Source: Paramecium tetraurelia | Taxonomy: Eukaryota > Ciliophora > Oligohymenophorea > Peniculida > Parameciidae | Length of the DNA: 64,000 bases | Reading direction: 5' to 3' | Assembly: GCF_000165425.1 (NCBI RefSeq) | Contig: NW_001799588.1 | Span: 4,920-68,919, forward strand | Shown here: positions 46,421-60,354 of the stretch, in pieces | Layout of the letters: each line of letters opens with the position of its first letter | Position numbering within the stretch: the stretch's first letter is position 1 | Notes under the pieces: model-generated | Told to the model about the DNA's origin: nothing | The model's database searches: none | What the model saw: only the letters and a program-made list of their open reading frames with translations | Program-made: the position numbers and the translations under genes

Positions 46421-46880
46421 ATGTTGTAATTATAGGAATCAAATTCTTATTCAGAGATCAAGCTTCCCTCTATCGACATACATACTACTCATAGACTTCC
46501 TATTAAAATGAACCCTAGTTATAGATTAAAACACACTAATCCGATAAGAGTGCAATACTTAAGATATTTAGATCGCAGGAGTTTGGATTAAAAATTGAAT
46601 GAGCCATTTTGTTTAGAAAGATTTGCTAAAATTAACAATTACTCCTATGAAACCAGCTATGAATAGTAAGGCAATCTATTCTAAGATTTTAAGTGAATTG
46701 AAATGCAGAAAACCCTAGAAAAAGACTTAACCTAAAGAGAAAAAAGTATATCAAAAGCCAACTCTAAGATATTTCAATCCAGAAGACTCAGTAATCCGTT
46801 AAGACGAAATGGATTTTATATTGAATCCAAAGCCTAATAAATCTGTAACGTCAAATAGCAAAGTCTATATTTCTGAATGA
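46421..46880 (+). CDS. small hypothetical protein with one A-run frameshift
   Basis: About 152 aa. The frame MLQLQESNSYSEIKLPSIDI to LEPFCLERFAK-type sequence (NEPFCLERFAK) changes at a 4-A run near 46630 to LTITPMKPAMNSKAIYSKIL and ends NPKPNKSVTSNSKVYISE. The length is one base more than a multiple of 3, consistent with one extra A. No intron fits. Basic, Pro/Lys-rich, no domain recognised. It starts 19 bp after the CEP41 stop. Confidence 0.45.
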
Positions 46881-47169
46881 ATTTGAGGATTAATGATTAT
46901 ATTGATTTGATATATTCATTAAATTTAAATTATTGTTGACTATTAAAGTGTGAATTGTTTTCACGAAATAGGATTTATTGTTGTATCTTAGTATGAATTC
47001 AATATAATAAATTGGACTTATTTGATTTAATTTCAATTTACTGGTATAAGTAGGTTTAAATAATCCAAGAATTCTAGAGGATTAATTGGAAATACAAATA
47101 CTTAATTAATAAATTTGATTGTTAAGTGAACTTTCTCGAGATTAATTTTCTTAAATAATTTTTGGTATA

Positions 47170-48753
47170 ATGATTGGGAAGGATTGCTTAATTAAAATGT
47201 TTAAGACTTGGAGAATACGAACATAAATACTGGTTACTCAATTGATCACGATGATTGTGTCTGTTACGATCTTGGGATTATGTCTATTTCTAAACTTTGA
47301 GGGGATATTTTAGGCTTTGTCGAATGATGCAGAGAAGAAATTCATTATGAATTTTATTTATCGACAAACAAACTCATAATTAAATGCTTATACAAGGAAT
47401 CTCGAAAACAGAATTCGATAGGGTATTTATGCAATAAATGATATCAACCTCTTGAATTAATAAATTTACAACACGAGCATGACTTTTGCGTAGAATTCTG
47501 ACAGATGTCTATAAGAATCATATCTTAATGGAAGTTTTGTTTTAAAATGCTAATATTGTTACGGTGTTTTTGATTGTTCAAATCAAGTTCACACTCCTGA
47601 ATAATACAGTTAAGAATTTCTTTAACTTTCTAATTTATTAACATCATTAATCCCTATGTAAATTTAATTAGACATGTATTTCACTTCAATCTCAAAAGAT
47701 TGCTACTTTTCAACATATCCAGGTCAACCCTTTGGTGATTATGTGCCATCCTCAAGAAGTTGGTTTCAAAACCATATGGCCAATGTAAATAAATCTGAAT
47801 ATATAATATCAGAACCTTATACTAATTATTTTGGAGGTGTCTACATATCTGGTACGACTAACTTGTACAATGGAATAGATAAGGAGAGAATAGGGATTGT
47901 TGTGGTGGATCTGAATTTCTCAGATATTCATCAATTCATGGAAGAGGATCAATAGATGTTAGCTATGGATTCAAAGGGAAGGATTTTGATAAGTAAGTTG
48001 TATACTATCAATACATCAGAAGTGTATTACTTATACAATCAAAGTATTTTCGGTTTCGATTAATCAGATGTTAATTTAATACTAAACCATAGTAGTGGAT
48101 AGAACGAGTAAGCATGTGAAATATAAATACCTCAAACAATTTGCATTGAAAATAAAAACACTGGGGTTTTGTGGTATTTCAGAGTAAAGAGAATGACTGG
48201 TGATTATTATGTTCTCTCAATGTTTAATTAATCAGCCTACTCGAACTATTTTTCAACTTTGAGGACAACACTTTCGAAAATCTATGCAGAAATAGTTACA
48301 GAATTTGTATTGGGTTTACTTTCAATCATATTGTCATGTTTTTGTATATACATAGGTTGTTTTGTTATACTCTAAAAACCAATAGATAAGTTGATAAATA
48401 GTTTCAATAAATATTTGCTTTATGGTAAATAATTGAGTTATCTTATGTTAAAAGTCGATCATCATGATTAGTTAGATAAACTAAGTTAGGCCTTTATAAG
48501 AATTATGACGAGATCTATGTCAAATAAGGAGAACAGAAAGAGGACTGTAGACTAATACATGAGTTAATCTTAATATCCTATCAATTTTTATGTAAATTCC
48601 AAAATAATGAATGCACAAACTAAATTACTTCTTTAAGTAAATTTTTAAATATGATCTTAAAAGAAATTAGAAATGAGTTCATCAAGAAACAAATTCATTG
48701 ATAAATTCTTTCAGCGATATAGAGAGGAGAATTCTTACCAAAAATCATTTTGA
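47170..48753 (+). CDS. Cache-domain transmembrane sensor
   Basis: 518 aa with one 27-nt intron (48637-48663). A cytosolic N-terminus is followed by a membrane helix (LITMIVSVTILGLCLFLNF), then an extracellular region with the dCache signature: YFSTYPGQPFGDYVPSSRSW, FQNHMAN, ISEPYTNYFGG and IGIVVVDLNFSDI. A second helix (FVLGLLSIILSCFCIYIGCF) leads to a HAMP-like stretch (ILQKPIDKLINSFNKYLL) and a short tail, with no kinase or cyclase domain. dCache modules bind small extracellular ligands. An alternative start at 47197 is in frame. The output partner is unknown. Confidence 0.78.
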
Positions 48754-49273
48754 TTAAAGTACTTTTAATTCTCTAATTCAAATATTTATTACAATCTTTA
48801 TTTTATATTATTATGATATAGCTAATTTACATACAGGAATTAACCGTTTTAATTCTTATACTAATTTGTAATGTTTTAGTATCCTTTAGATTCCTATCAC
48901 AATTTTTGTATATAGATATCAAATAGAAAGTAATTAATTTTTAGGAGTTTAAAAACCATTTCTTAAAATTTAAAATAAATATCTACTCTTTTTAATAAAC
49001 ATCAACAACAGAATTGATATTCAAAATTAATTCACTTGTTTGTAAATTCATATGAAATTATCAATAAAATTGTAATTCAGTTTATAAATAAATGTCAAGA
49101 ATTAAAAGATTCCCTATAGATAAAAGTAGAAGAATTGTTCTTAAAGATTCTAATAAATATAATTAGATTTATAATATGAATTGTTAATTAAAAATACAAA
49201 TTTTATGAAATCCGTTTTTTAAATTGGTTATTTATATTGGAAATGAGATGGGTAATGAGCATTAATAATAAAA
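48754..49273. other. AT-rich upstream region of the trichocyst gene
   Basis: 520 bp without a supported gene. A 36-codon ATG frame at 49093 (MSRIKRFPIDKSRRIVLKDS) is too short to call. The region probably includes the promoter of the strongly codon-biased trichocyst matrix gene. Confidence 0.4.
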
Positions 49274-50374
49274 ATGAAATTGATTGCAACATTATTAGTT
49301 GTGTTAGTTTGCGTCAGTGCTGCTCCAAGAAATCCATTTGACTATTCAAAGAAGAGATCTTTGACAGCAGTCATGGCTGAAGTTGAAGCAAAATTGAGCA
49401 ACAAGTCACCACTTGATGCCATCTTGAATGTCTTGAGAGATTTCAGAGATGCAGTCAACACTGAATAAGTCAATCACGATGAAATCTATAACACATAATA
49501 AGCTGAATGTGCTTCTGAAAATGAATTCAGATCCAGATAAGTCTAAGATGCTCAAACAGTCTTGAGAGATTCCACTGCTGCCTTGAACGTCTGCAACACA
49601 TCCAAGATCAGAACAACCAACGTCTAAGAAGTCAACTAATAATAATACTTCTCAGCTTAAGAACACTTGACCTCAGTTTTGAGTGCTGCTGAATCAGAAG
49701 CCGGATATTTCAAGAGAAGAGGAAGAGATTATGAAGACGCTCTCCACGCCATCGATGAAGCCTAAGATATCTTAGCCACCATCTACAGTGGATCAGGATC
49801 ATTCGCTGAAATCAGCAGAGTTTCAAAGAGCATGCTCTAAACTGCCTTCAACATCAAGGAAACAGCCAAATTCGCCCCAATCTTCTATGCCTTTGCTTAA
49901 TTGGCTGCCTAAGAAGGATAACTCGACGAATCAGCTCTTGAAAGAGTTGCCTAACTTTTGGACACCTTGAGATCCAACATCCAAGAAGCTTACAACGATT
50001 ATGCATCCTCAAATGCTGCCTCAGTTGCTGCCTTCAACGACTAAAAGGAAAGAATTGGATAAACCATCGCCAGACTTGAAGCCTAAAACGAAAGACTTTA
50101 AAACAAGTTAACCAACTTAGTTCAATGCATTGGAACTCAATCAGCCATTGCTTAAACCGCCTCAGGCAAACTCTAAAGAAACTAATAACTTTGGGACTAA
50201 GCCTAAACCTTATGCTCAACCTTTTCCAACGAATACAACTATGCCACCTAAGCCAGAAGAAACGAACTCTAATTGGTTGCTCAATTGGAAGAGATGGTTG
50301 CTGAAAGATTCGACTAAGTTGAAGATTAAAATCACGAAAGAAACCAAAGACTCGCTTCATCAGTTGGATTTTGA
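49274..50374 (+). CDS. trichocyst matrix protein precursor, copy 2 (intact)
   Basis: 366 aa, no intron. Signal peptide MKLIATLLVVLVCVSA, then the prosegment APRNPFDYSKKRSLTAVMAE and the mature helical segments: LDAILNVLRDFRDAVNTEQV, GYFKRRGRDYEDALHAIDEA, KFAPIFYAFAQLAAQEGQL and RNELQLVAQLEEMVAERFDQ. Almost the same protein as copy 1 at 21161 but without the frameshift. Codons end in C or G far more often than in neighbouring genes, as expected for a very abundant protein. The long central coiled-coil structure and repeated Gln/Ala pattern fit trichocyst matrix proteins, which form the crystalline core released at exocytosis. Confidence 0.92.
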
Positions 50375-50793
50375 TTTTATCAAACATAAATATTTTAAAC
50401 AAAGTATTTCTTATTGCTTTTTCTAATCACAACTAAAATTACAATCATAATCACATTTCATTTTTTATATTTCTATTATTCCAATTAGCTTCTCATATAT
50501 ATTAATAGGCCTAAATCTAAAAAAGATATTATAATACTTTGTATTATATTGGTTACAAGAAAGTTAATCATTAAGACCATTTTTAGGAGATTATTATTAA
50601 ATATTTCCAAAATTATTGATAATTGTATGTTTATCTAAACTAAGACTAAATTAATCAAAAAGAACAACGTAATTATATCAAGTGAGTGTTTTTTGTCAGT
50701 ATGAATCAATAATATTCCAAAATATTAAAAAGAATTAATACCACATTAATACAAATGTAATGCAATACAATACTATAATTTAATAATTATTAT
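50375..50793. other. convergent AT-rich spacer
   Basis: 419 bp between the stops of the trichocyst gene and the E2 gene; no coding frame on either strand. Confidence 0.45.
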
Positions 50794-51510
<717 letters not shown>

Positions 51511-51534
51511 TAAATATTATTTTATATATTTGAT

Positions 51535-52942
<1,408 letters not shown>

Positions 52943-53058
52943 ATTAAATTTAAATTAATATTATACTGATGTATAATCAAGAAAAAAGTAAAATTTGCAT
53001 AACAAAATTACTCAAAAGCATTTCTTCTGCCATCTACATCTTTATAGCCTTATTACTT

Positions 53059-53175
53059 TCAAAATTTAGACATAATTTAAAGATTACTATTGTTATTATT
53101 TAATTAACTTTGACTTTTTCTATTTGAATAAATATCAGATTGATTATATAACCATTTTACAGGATTATTACTCAT
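53059..53175 (-). pseudogene. short coding fragment with TGA
   Basis: MSNNPVKWLYNQSDIYSNRK and QSQLNNNNSNLQIMSKF end at TGA. The same frame then reads GYKDVDGRRNAFEQFCYAN toward the RPT5 start. No small GT-AG intron removes the TGA. Probably a gene start that has been lost, or a very small gene of 38 codons. Confidence 0.3.
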
Positions 53176-53286
53176 GTTATACACTAATAATGTGAAAGAG
53201 GGTATTCAATTAATTTATAATATTAATATAGTATAAATCATTGATTACAATCCTATTACAACTACAAATAATATATAGTCCATCAA

Positions 53287-54771
53287 TCAAACTATAATAG
53301 CAAGATTTTATGTAACTACATTCATCATTTTTTTATTTGATTACAACCAACTCTCCTTTCTTAATATTAATTGCATTTATTATTCTGTATAGACTCCATC
53401 AATTAAATCATCTGAATTTAATTATTAGTTTTATACAATAATCAACTAGGATTATTTCCTTCCTAGATGATACTGTGAATATTTAATAATTTAATTCTTT
53501 ATTTCAATTATTGGATATTCAGAAAATTGTAGTACAAAGAAATATTAAAAGAGGGAAATCATGCATTTAATCAAAAATTCTACACTTGGTTTATTACAAT
53601 TTAAAGAGTCTAAACTTGTTGTTAATTTTATAAAACTGGGGATTAAATTATTAATTATTATGCATTCAGAGAACACTATTTGTTTCTCTTATTCATTCAT
53701 TTCAGGATAATGGTAGGTTATGTAATTTGCTCTTTAACTGACAAATTTACTGAAGTGCTTTCGATATTCAAAGTATTAATCCTAATGCATTTAAAGACTC
53801 AACTCATTTAATAGATTTTTACTTGTTGCCATCACTAAAAGATTGGACATTGCAAATGTAAAGCTGTTCTGAATATAAATAATTGCCTAATCTATTTCAA
53901 CGGGTTTCATTGTATCTGGACAGTCCTTAATTTGAATAATTAAATATTTACAATAAAATTCAATTGTTATTTTTGTAAATTTATCTACTGAATAACTGAA
54001 ATCATTTTCGTAAATACCATTTACGTCCATTATTTAATTTTTATTTTTGTAATACTCTCATTATAATGTAGAATCATCTAATTCTTTTTGAATGCAGCAA
54101 TCTTCAAATCCCAAGTTTATTTCTTCTAACTAGTTCTTAAACAATAAAATTTACTTTTATAACATTTTCAATCTAAAAACAGCCCTAATAACCTGAAAAC
54201 AACTTCGTATTGGTTTGAATTTCGCTATGTCCATTTTTTGATTTGTTTGAATGTCATTTTTTGAAATTGGTTTATTTAAAATACTAATACTATTTAATGA
54301 TCTAGGTGTATTATCATTACTATCGCTTTCATAATGATCATTCAAATTTTCATAGGAATCTTAATGATTTTGAAATGTTTTTGTATTCCTTTAGAGAATA
54401 TATGGACTTTCAGACTTGTTTACAAATTAATCATTATTATTGAGAATTTCAATACTCTACCCACTTGGAATGAAGAATTACTGAATTTAGTGATTTGTAA
54501 CTTTACGAACAGATTATGTTTCAGTGGAAACAAGGCTTGCTTTCGCAATCTATTAGTTCAGATCTTAAGAAACTGAGTAGCCAACTTTTTAAAATATGGT
54601 CTAATGATATGTTCTCACATCTTAAGAATTTAATTTAAAGAATACTTCCATAGAAGTTTGAATTTGCTGGAAATTAAGAATCTAATTTGATACTAGCTTT
54701 TCCAGCAATTTTAAACCTGGCTTGATCTTGATCGAGATGAGAAATTAGTCTATCAGTCTTTGTTATTTCAT
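53287..54771 (-). CDS. unknown protein family, tandem copy A, one in-frame TGA
   Basis: From ATG 54771 the frame is open for 495 codons to the TGA at 53287, except for one TGA at 54058 (codon 238). No intron is needed or found. The N-terminal part is MKQQRLIDQFLISIKIKPGL, then a polar Gln/Asn/Ser region and a basic helix (FKPIRSCFQVIRAVFRLKML). The second half starts MDVNGIYENDFSYSVDKFTK and is folded-looking: FTFAMSNLLVMATSKNLLNE, LIKCMISLFQYFFVLQFSEY, SDDLIDGVYTEQQMQLILRK. The second half is homologous to copy B, so it belongs to the same protein. No known domain recognised. It may be a full-length gene with a nonsense codon, two adjacent genes, or a readthrough case. Confidence 0.6.
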
Positions 54772-54985
54772 TATCGCTCTTCATAGGGAGTGTTGAATAA
54801 AATGAACCCAAATTTTTGTTAATAAATTCTAAGAATAACCACTTAAATGTTAATTGAAGCTTATGATGTCATGTAAATATATAGCTTCTTCACATGAAAT
54901 TGATTTATTATTAAAATTTTTATATAATAAAATATAACTGATACGTACATTATAAAAAATTTCATTTAGAATCAATTTATCCTAT

Positions 54986-56395
54986 TCATAATTCATGTTA
55001 TTCAAGATTTTAAATAACTTTCTTAAAGATTGACTTCATTTACAACTTCCATCTTTAAGATTCCAAAATTGGTTTTAAAGATTCATAATTGTATATTCCG
55101 ATAATCAAATCTTAACTATCCTTACTTGAAGGAACATCAATCAATTAGACATTTTAGTTGATGATTAATTGTTTTTATATTAACTGTTTTTTTGTTCTGA
55201 TCTTAACGATTTCTAATTTTGAGAATATATTCAAGTAGAGATAGTGTAGAAATGAAATTAGTAATTTTAATAAGTAGCTTATGGTATTGTTTTCAGTATT
55301 CAGTATTTTATCCTGATTGATTAGTACTTAGATATTTTGAACTATTATCCTCATTATTAAAAATTCAACAAATATCATAGCTCTCTGCATTGAAGGTAAT
55401 TCATCTCTTTTATTTTATAAATACATAGTCCTCAAACTAGTAAATAAATAAAAACAGTTCCTTTAATCTTAAAATTATGATATGTACATTTCCCCTACCA
55501 ATTCCTTTAATAAATTTGGCTTATTTGTCATTACCAAAAAACCTTCTAACATCAATTAAATAAAATAGCGTAATTTAAGTACACAAATATCGTGCTCTTT
55601 TGGGCTTAACTATTGGTAAGGGCCATCCTAATTGATAAATTATATTATTACTATAATATTCAAATTTTAATATTATTCTAATCTCTCCTTTTTAATCTAA
55701 TTAAATACTTTCGAAAACACCATCTAAGTCCATTGTTTAAATTTGATTGCTTTGATCTAATCGTTATAAATTACTTCCTTAAAGCAATTACTATAAAAAA
55801 AAGAATTCAATCTTTTTTTCTGAATTAGAGATCTTGAAATATGAGGATGAAATACTTCACTAATTTTGCCCATCTAACTAAAGCTTTGATTGCTAAAAAA
55901 CAAGATTTTAATCTTTGCCTCAGTTTCAGCTTAGGTACTTTATCAACAAATTTTATAGTGAATTTGACTAGTTGTTTTAATTGTTAATTCTCTCTCTCTT
56001 GAACACTTGGTAATGGTGGTAAATAATGCTCCCATTCACCCTTTTTATCATATCTCCCTGCAAAACCTTTTCTCATATCAATCTAAGGCTAAAATTTCTA
56101 TTATTCCTTAATGACGTAATTTGATTTTTCTGGCTTATCAGAAGCCTCCCCAACTAATGAATTTTCAATTGACTTAGTCCTATCAGTTGTGCGACTTGAT
56201 CCTTAATTTTAAATTTCTTATTTTTATTTTTACTATACCATAAAGGCTGCTGCTTTTTCTCTGATTTTAATTTCTTATTGCTTCTTAAATGCTTTCAACA
56301 TTTTGACTTGTATTTGATACTTATTTAAAATCTGAGATTGTTTATTCTAATTCTGTTCGTTTCTTAATTAATGGGAGCTTCAACTAAAATGTCAT
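54986..56395 (-). pseudogene. unknown protein family, tandem copy B, frameshifted
   Basis: The first 188 codons are open after one 22-nt intron: MTFQLKLPLIKKRTELEQTI, GFAGRYDKKGEWEHYLPPLP, LKSCFLAIKALVRWAKLVKY. The frame then breaks at a 7-A run near 55812. Further homology to copy A appears in shifted frames: MDLDGVFESIQLDQKG, then GFLVMTNKPNLLKELVGEM, LLKLLISFLHYLYLNIFSKL, SQDLIIGIYNYESLKPILES and KKVIQNLEQHEL. The order and spacing match copy A block for block, so A and B are tandem paralogues. At least three frame changes argue that B is decaying. Confidence 0.6.
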
Positions 56396-56635
56396 AATAT
56401 AAGTTATTATAAAATAGTTTATCTTAAAATTATTTGTAATTATAAAAAACAATATAGTATAATTTACTGAGATTGATAAATTATTCGCTTAACCCTTTTA
56501 GATAAAATCGAAAATACTAGCAATCTATTGAGATGAATATATGAATAAAATATCTTATTTATAATTATATATGAGTTTTATAAATGGAATGATTTCAAAC
56601 AAAATACAATCTCTTTCTATCCATTTTTGTTTTTC

Positions 56636-59284
56636 TCATCCTTATGCTTAATATTAGGATTATAATAAATTAAATTGGAATTAATTAATTTATTCTAGTT
56701 ATTATTTCTGTTTATGCAATTCAGCTAAATAATTCTTCCTTAAATGAAGATTTTTGCGTTAGTCATTGAGTAAGTACCATGATCTGACTTCATCTATTTT
56801 TGTAATAACTATTTTAATCTTTTTAACAAGATTATCAATTTTAATCTCAAACGGTGCTATTTTCTTAATTTTTTAGCAATATTTTGATATTTTTAAAATA
56901 GATTTCATATCTTCTATGTATTATTGTATGAAAATGTCATTCTTTTGTAAGTAAGGATTACCATTAACCCAGTTTGATAGCTCCTTAAGAATGATTTCAC
57001 AGTTATTATACGTTATTAAGTTAATCATTTGCTTTGTATTTTAATCTAACAAAATGCTTTATATTTTTTCGAATTTTTCTTTCTTTATTTCTAAATTATC
57101 ACTACTTTCCAATATATACTCATCTAAATCCTCTAGAAAGAAATTTAGAATACTCTCTAACTTTTATTTAACCTTAGGTATGCAATGTTCATAAAGCGAC
57201 TATACTTTAGGATCAAGGACACCCTGAAATTTTGGTGTAAAGGCTTGATTTGATTGAAGTTACGAAGATGACATTTTGATAATTTAATTTGTTAAACTTT
57301 GAATAATTTGTTCAATATCTTGTGTCTTTGGTTTTTCAAATTCTACACATCTGTTTTCAAATAATTTTTTATAAAAACTATAATTTTCATCCAAATACCC
57401 TTTATACACTTACTACCAATTGTCAAGATAGTATTATCTTTATCCTTTCTTTGCTTTTGTTAGAATTATATTTGTCCATTTGTCAAAATGAGTTACTAGG
57501 TCATTTTTTTCTCTTAAAATTTAAGTTATTGGATCAAAAGTATTCTTAACTTGTTCAATTGATTATTGAGAAATATCAATGACAAAAAATACAATTATAT
57601 TTTTTGTATTTTTGAAATAATTATATAAGCTAATTCTGTGAGCTATTCTCATTAATTCATTAATATTATCATCAAACCCTGGGCAATCGAAAACGAAATA
57701 TTTTTTAGGTATTTTACATTTTTGAATTTATTCTTAGTCTAATATTTCTTCAATACTAAAAACATTTTTTTCATTTTAATCAAAGATTTAATTAAGTTCT
57801 TCCCTTTTGCCAATGTATACTCCATTGATATGTTATGTTTCACTAACTCCACCTTTACCAATCGCAAATTTTGTCTCCGTATTAATTCCATAGCATTTTT
57901 ATGATACAAAATGATCTTAAATAATGTTATCTGGATTAAGAAGTGAATTAATAATGGTCGACTTTCCTACTTTTGTTATACCGATAAAATAGATTCCATT
58001 TTCAATTTCATTTTTTGGTCCATCTTAAATTCTTGAAGTAATATTGTATAACGTATTTTCTAAGGTATCATTACAATTCGCACACCATTATTTGAGATTT
58101 AATATTAATTTCTACACTTCACATATTTTCTCATTTTTGAATATGTTATTATGATATTTTTAGAAAAATTAAATTATGCCCTTAAGTTTATTAATTGCTT
58201 CATCACATAATAATGGTTAAACTATTAATTCTTAAATTTTAACTTCCTCCTTAAAATTTTTCATTTAATGACTTTATGAATTTTTTTATCTGATTTTTTA
58301 TCTGTTATTTATATTCTAAGCATTTTGCTCTTAATTCACTTTATTAATAAATTCATAAACCTCAAAAATTTGTGAAGCATTATCAGTTAGAAGATTCTTT
58401 TCATTCATGAAACCTTTTTGTAAATCATTTAAATATTTTCCAATTTCCTAGACAACTTCGAAATTATTTTTGATGATTGGCATTTATTATAAGCGAAGGA
58501 GAACCATTTAAAATTGTTTAAGATCTTCATTTATCTATTCCTTTAAAGGGTTTAATTCTTTTGATAAATATGACATCATTTTTCCATAATTAATGGCATC
58601 TTCTGATTACACTGTCTTTACATATGTATAATTATCAGATTTAAATATTGCCTCAAGGACTTCATTTTTACTATAAATTTAATTTTTCAATTATTAATTC
58701 TAGGAAAAATAAGAAAAAATTCCACTTGATTTTGAGAATTAGTATTAATCCCACTTATCTTCTTATAAATATCTTAACAAGAAAAAGTTATTTTCATTGA
58801 AAAAATAAGTTCCAAAGAAAAAAATTGAATCAATACAAACATTATCTAACCATCCTCTAACATCATCTCCTCTTAATTGTTGGATATCTAATATTAAATA
58901 GAATTGACAGGTTTCCATTTTTTTTAATGCCATTTCAGCATAAATTTTGGAAATGCATAAATTTTATGCTATTTCATTATTTTGATCATCATATAATAAG
59001 ATCTAAGGCAAATATAATAAATAACTAGTTTTTCCTTTATTTTCTATTTTGATTAGCTTAAAGTAGTTTCTATCTAAAATGAATTATTTATTTTCAAAAT
59101 CTTTATAGAAACTATGAAATTTGTTTTAAAATTTCCCTAAAAACAAAAGTACTGAGCTCTTTGGCGGAATTTAAGAAAACTCATCAAATATTGATCCTCT
59201 AATGTTTTCAAAATTTTCATGAATATTTATGATTCTTTGCTTGATGCTTATTTACTGCACTTCATTTGGTTATTATTAATCCAT
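56636..59284 (-). CDS. large GTPase with long N-terminal region, intronless
   Basis: 882 aa, no intron in 2.65 kb. The N-terminal 430 residues are helical, with a conserved-looking segment (GDDVRGWLDNVCIDSIFFFG). The G domain starts near residue 438: G1 FIGITKVGKSTIINSLL, G3 FVFDCPGFDDNINELMRI (about 530) and a possible G4 IILTKAKKG. The C-terminal part is helical (LKELSNWVNGNPYLQK). The P-loop GxxxxGKST followed by a DxPG motif and long flanking helices resembles the AIG1/GIMAP and dynamin/septin-like TRAFAC GTPases, but the TKxD Asp is unclear. Subcellular role unknown. The start is the first ATG after an upstream TGA. Confidence 0.78.
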
Positions 59285-60354
59285 GTTATTATTATTTATG
59301 AAAAACTTGACGATAACTCCTTTAAATATCAAAATTGTATTAAATAATTATATCGAATTCTATAATTTAAACTGAATAATAGAATTTAAATGTATAATAA
59401 TAATCTCTGATAACTTGATTAGTTGGATATAGTCAACAATGGTAAATATAAAGAAAATCTCAATTTTTTTTATTCTATCATTTTGGAATATATTATATTG
59501 TAAAGGCAATCAAAATATAGAAACATAGCTTTGGGAATATGGCTCTAAAATGTTCATTTTGAAAATACTACAGGTAAAGTCTACTGACTCAAAATTCCAA
59601 TAACTAAATAAAAAGAATTTTATATCATTTACTCTTAATTAAAAATTCAATATAAGTGTAATTAACTATCAGTCTAATTATTTGGAATTAATGAAATTTA
59701 ATATTTATAAATAATCAAATAATCTAATGGAGGTAAATAATCTAGATATCATGAACAAAGTAAAATTTTGATAAACTTCAATTTTCACATTTACAAAAAT
59801 TTATGGTGGCAATTTTGAAGTACCAGTGTTGAATATGAATTCTTCTGAAAATGATAATATTCTATATATAATTAAGATTGAAATATGCAACATCATTTAA
59901 TAATAATAATAAGAGATTTTAAGATTAAAATGATTCCAAATTTTTGTTTTCGTAGAACTATTTAAATCACATAAAGCTGAATTAACTAAAGGAAGGTTAA
60001 AAATATTGAAGAGAATTTAGTATTTTTTAAAACTTCAAAAATTAGACAACTAAAAAGCACTCTGAAAAATGGTTTAGATTATGTTATCAAAAGTTTTATG
60101 TTGAAGTAACTTCAATTAACTATAAATTATATGGTTCGTATCATCTAATTAATATAAGTAAAAATGAGTTATATTATATAGATGGATGAAGTAAAAGCAG
60201 GTAAATAATTAGATATTTTGAATAAAAGTAGATAGATATTAATATTATAAATACAAAAGTTGAAATAGAAAATAGTTAAACATTGAAGAGTTATGGTTAT
60301 AGATTTATTATATGATAAACGTTAATAATTATTAAATTTTGAAATATAAATATT
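59285..60354. other. 1-kb spacer with possible repeat-protein relic
   Basis: No intact frame. Several short + strand pieces (GKYKENLNFFYS near 59440, IWNILYCKGNQN near 59485, WEYGSKM near 59535) resemble the tryptophan- and glycine-containing repeat units of a large Paramecium repeat-protein family, but they are separated by TGA and frame changes. Weak. Confidence 0.25.

Noticed and set aside
50034-50402. 122-codon - strand frame
   Set aside because: Antisense to the highly biased trichocyst gene, where C/G-ending codons keep the opposite strand open.
54334-54576. 80-codon + strand hydrophobic frame
   Set aside because: Antisense to tandem copy A, which has a longer and more protein-like frame.
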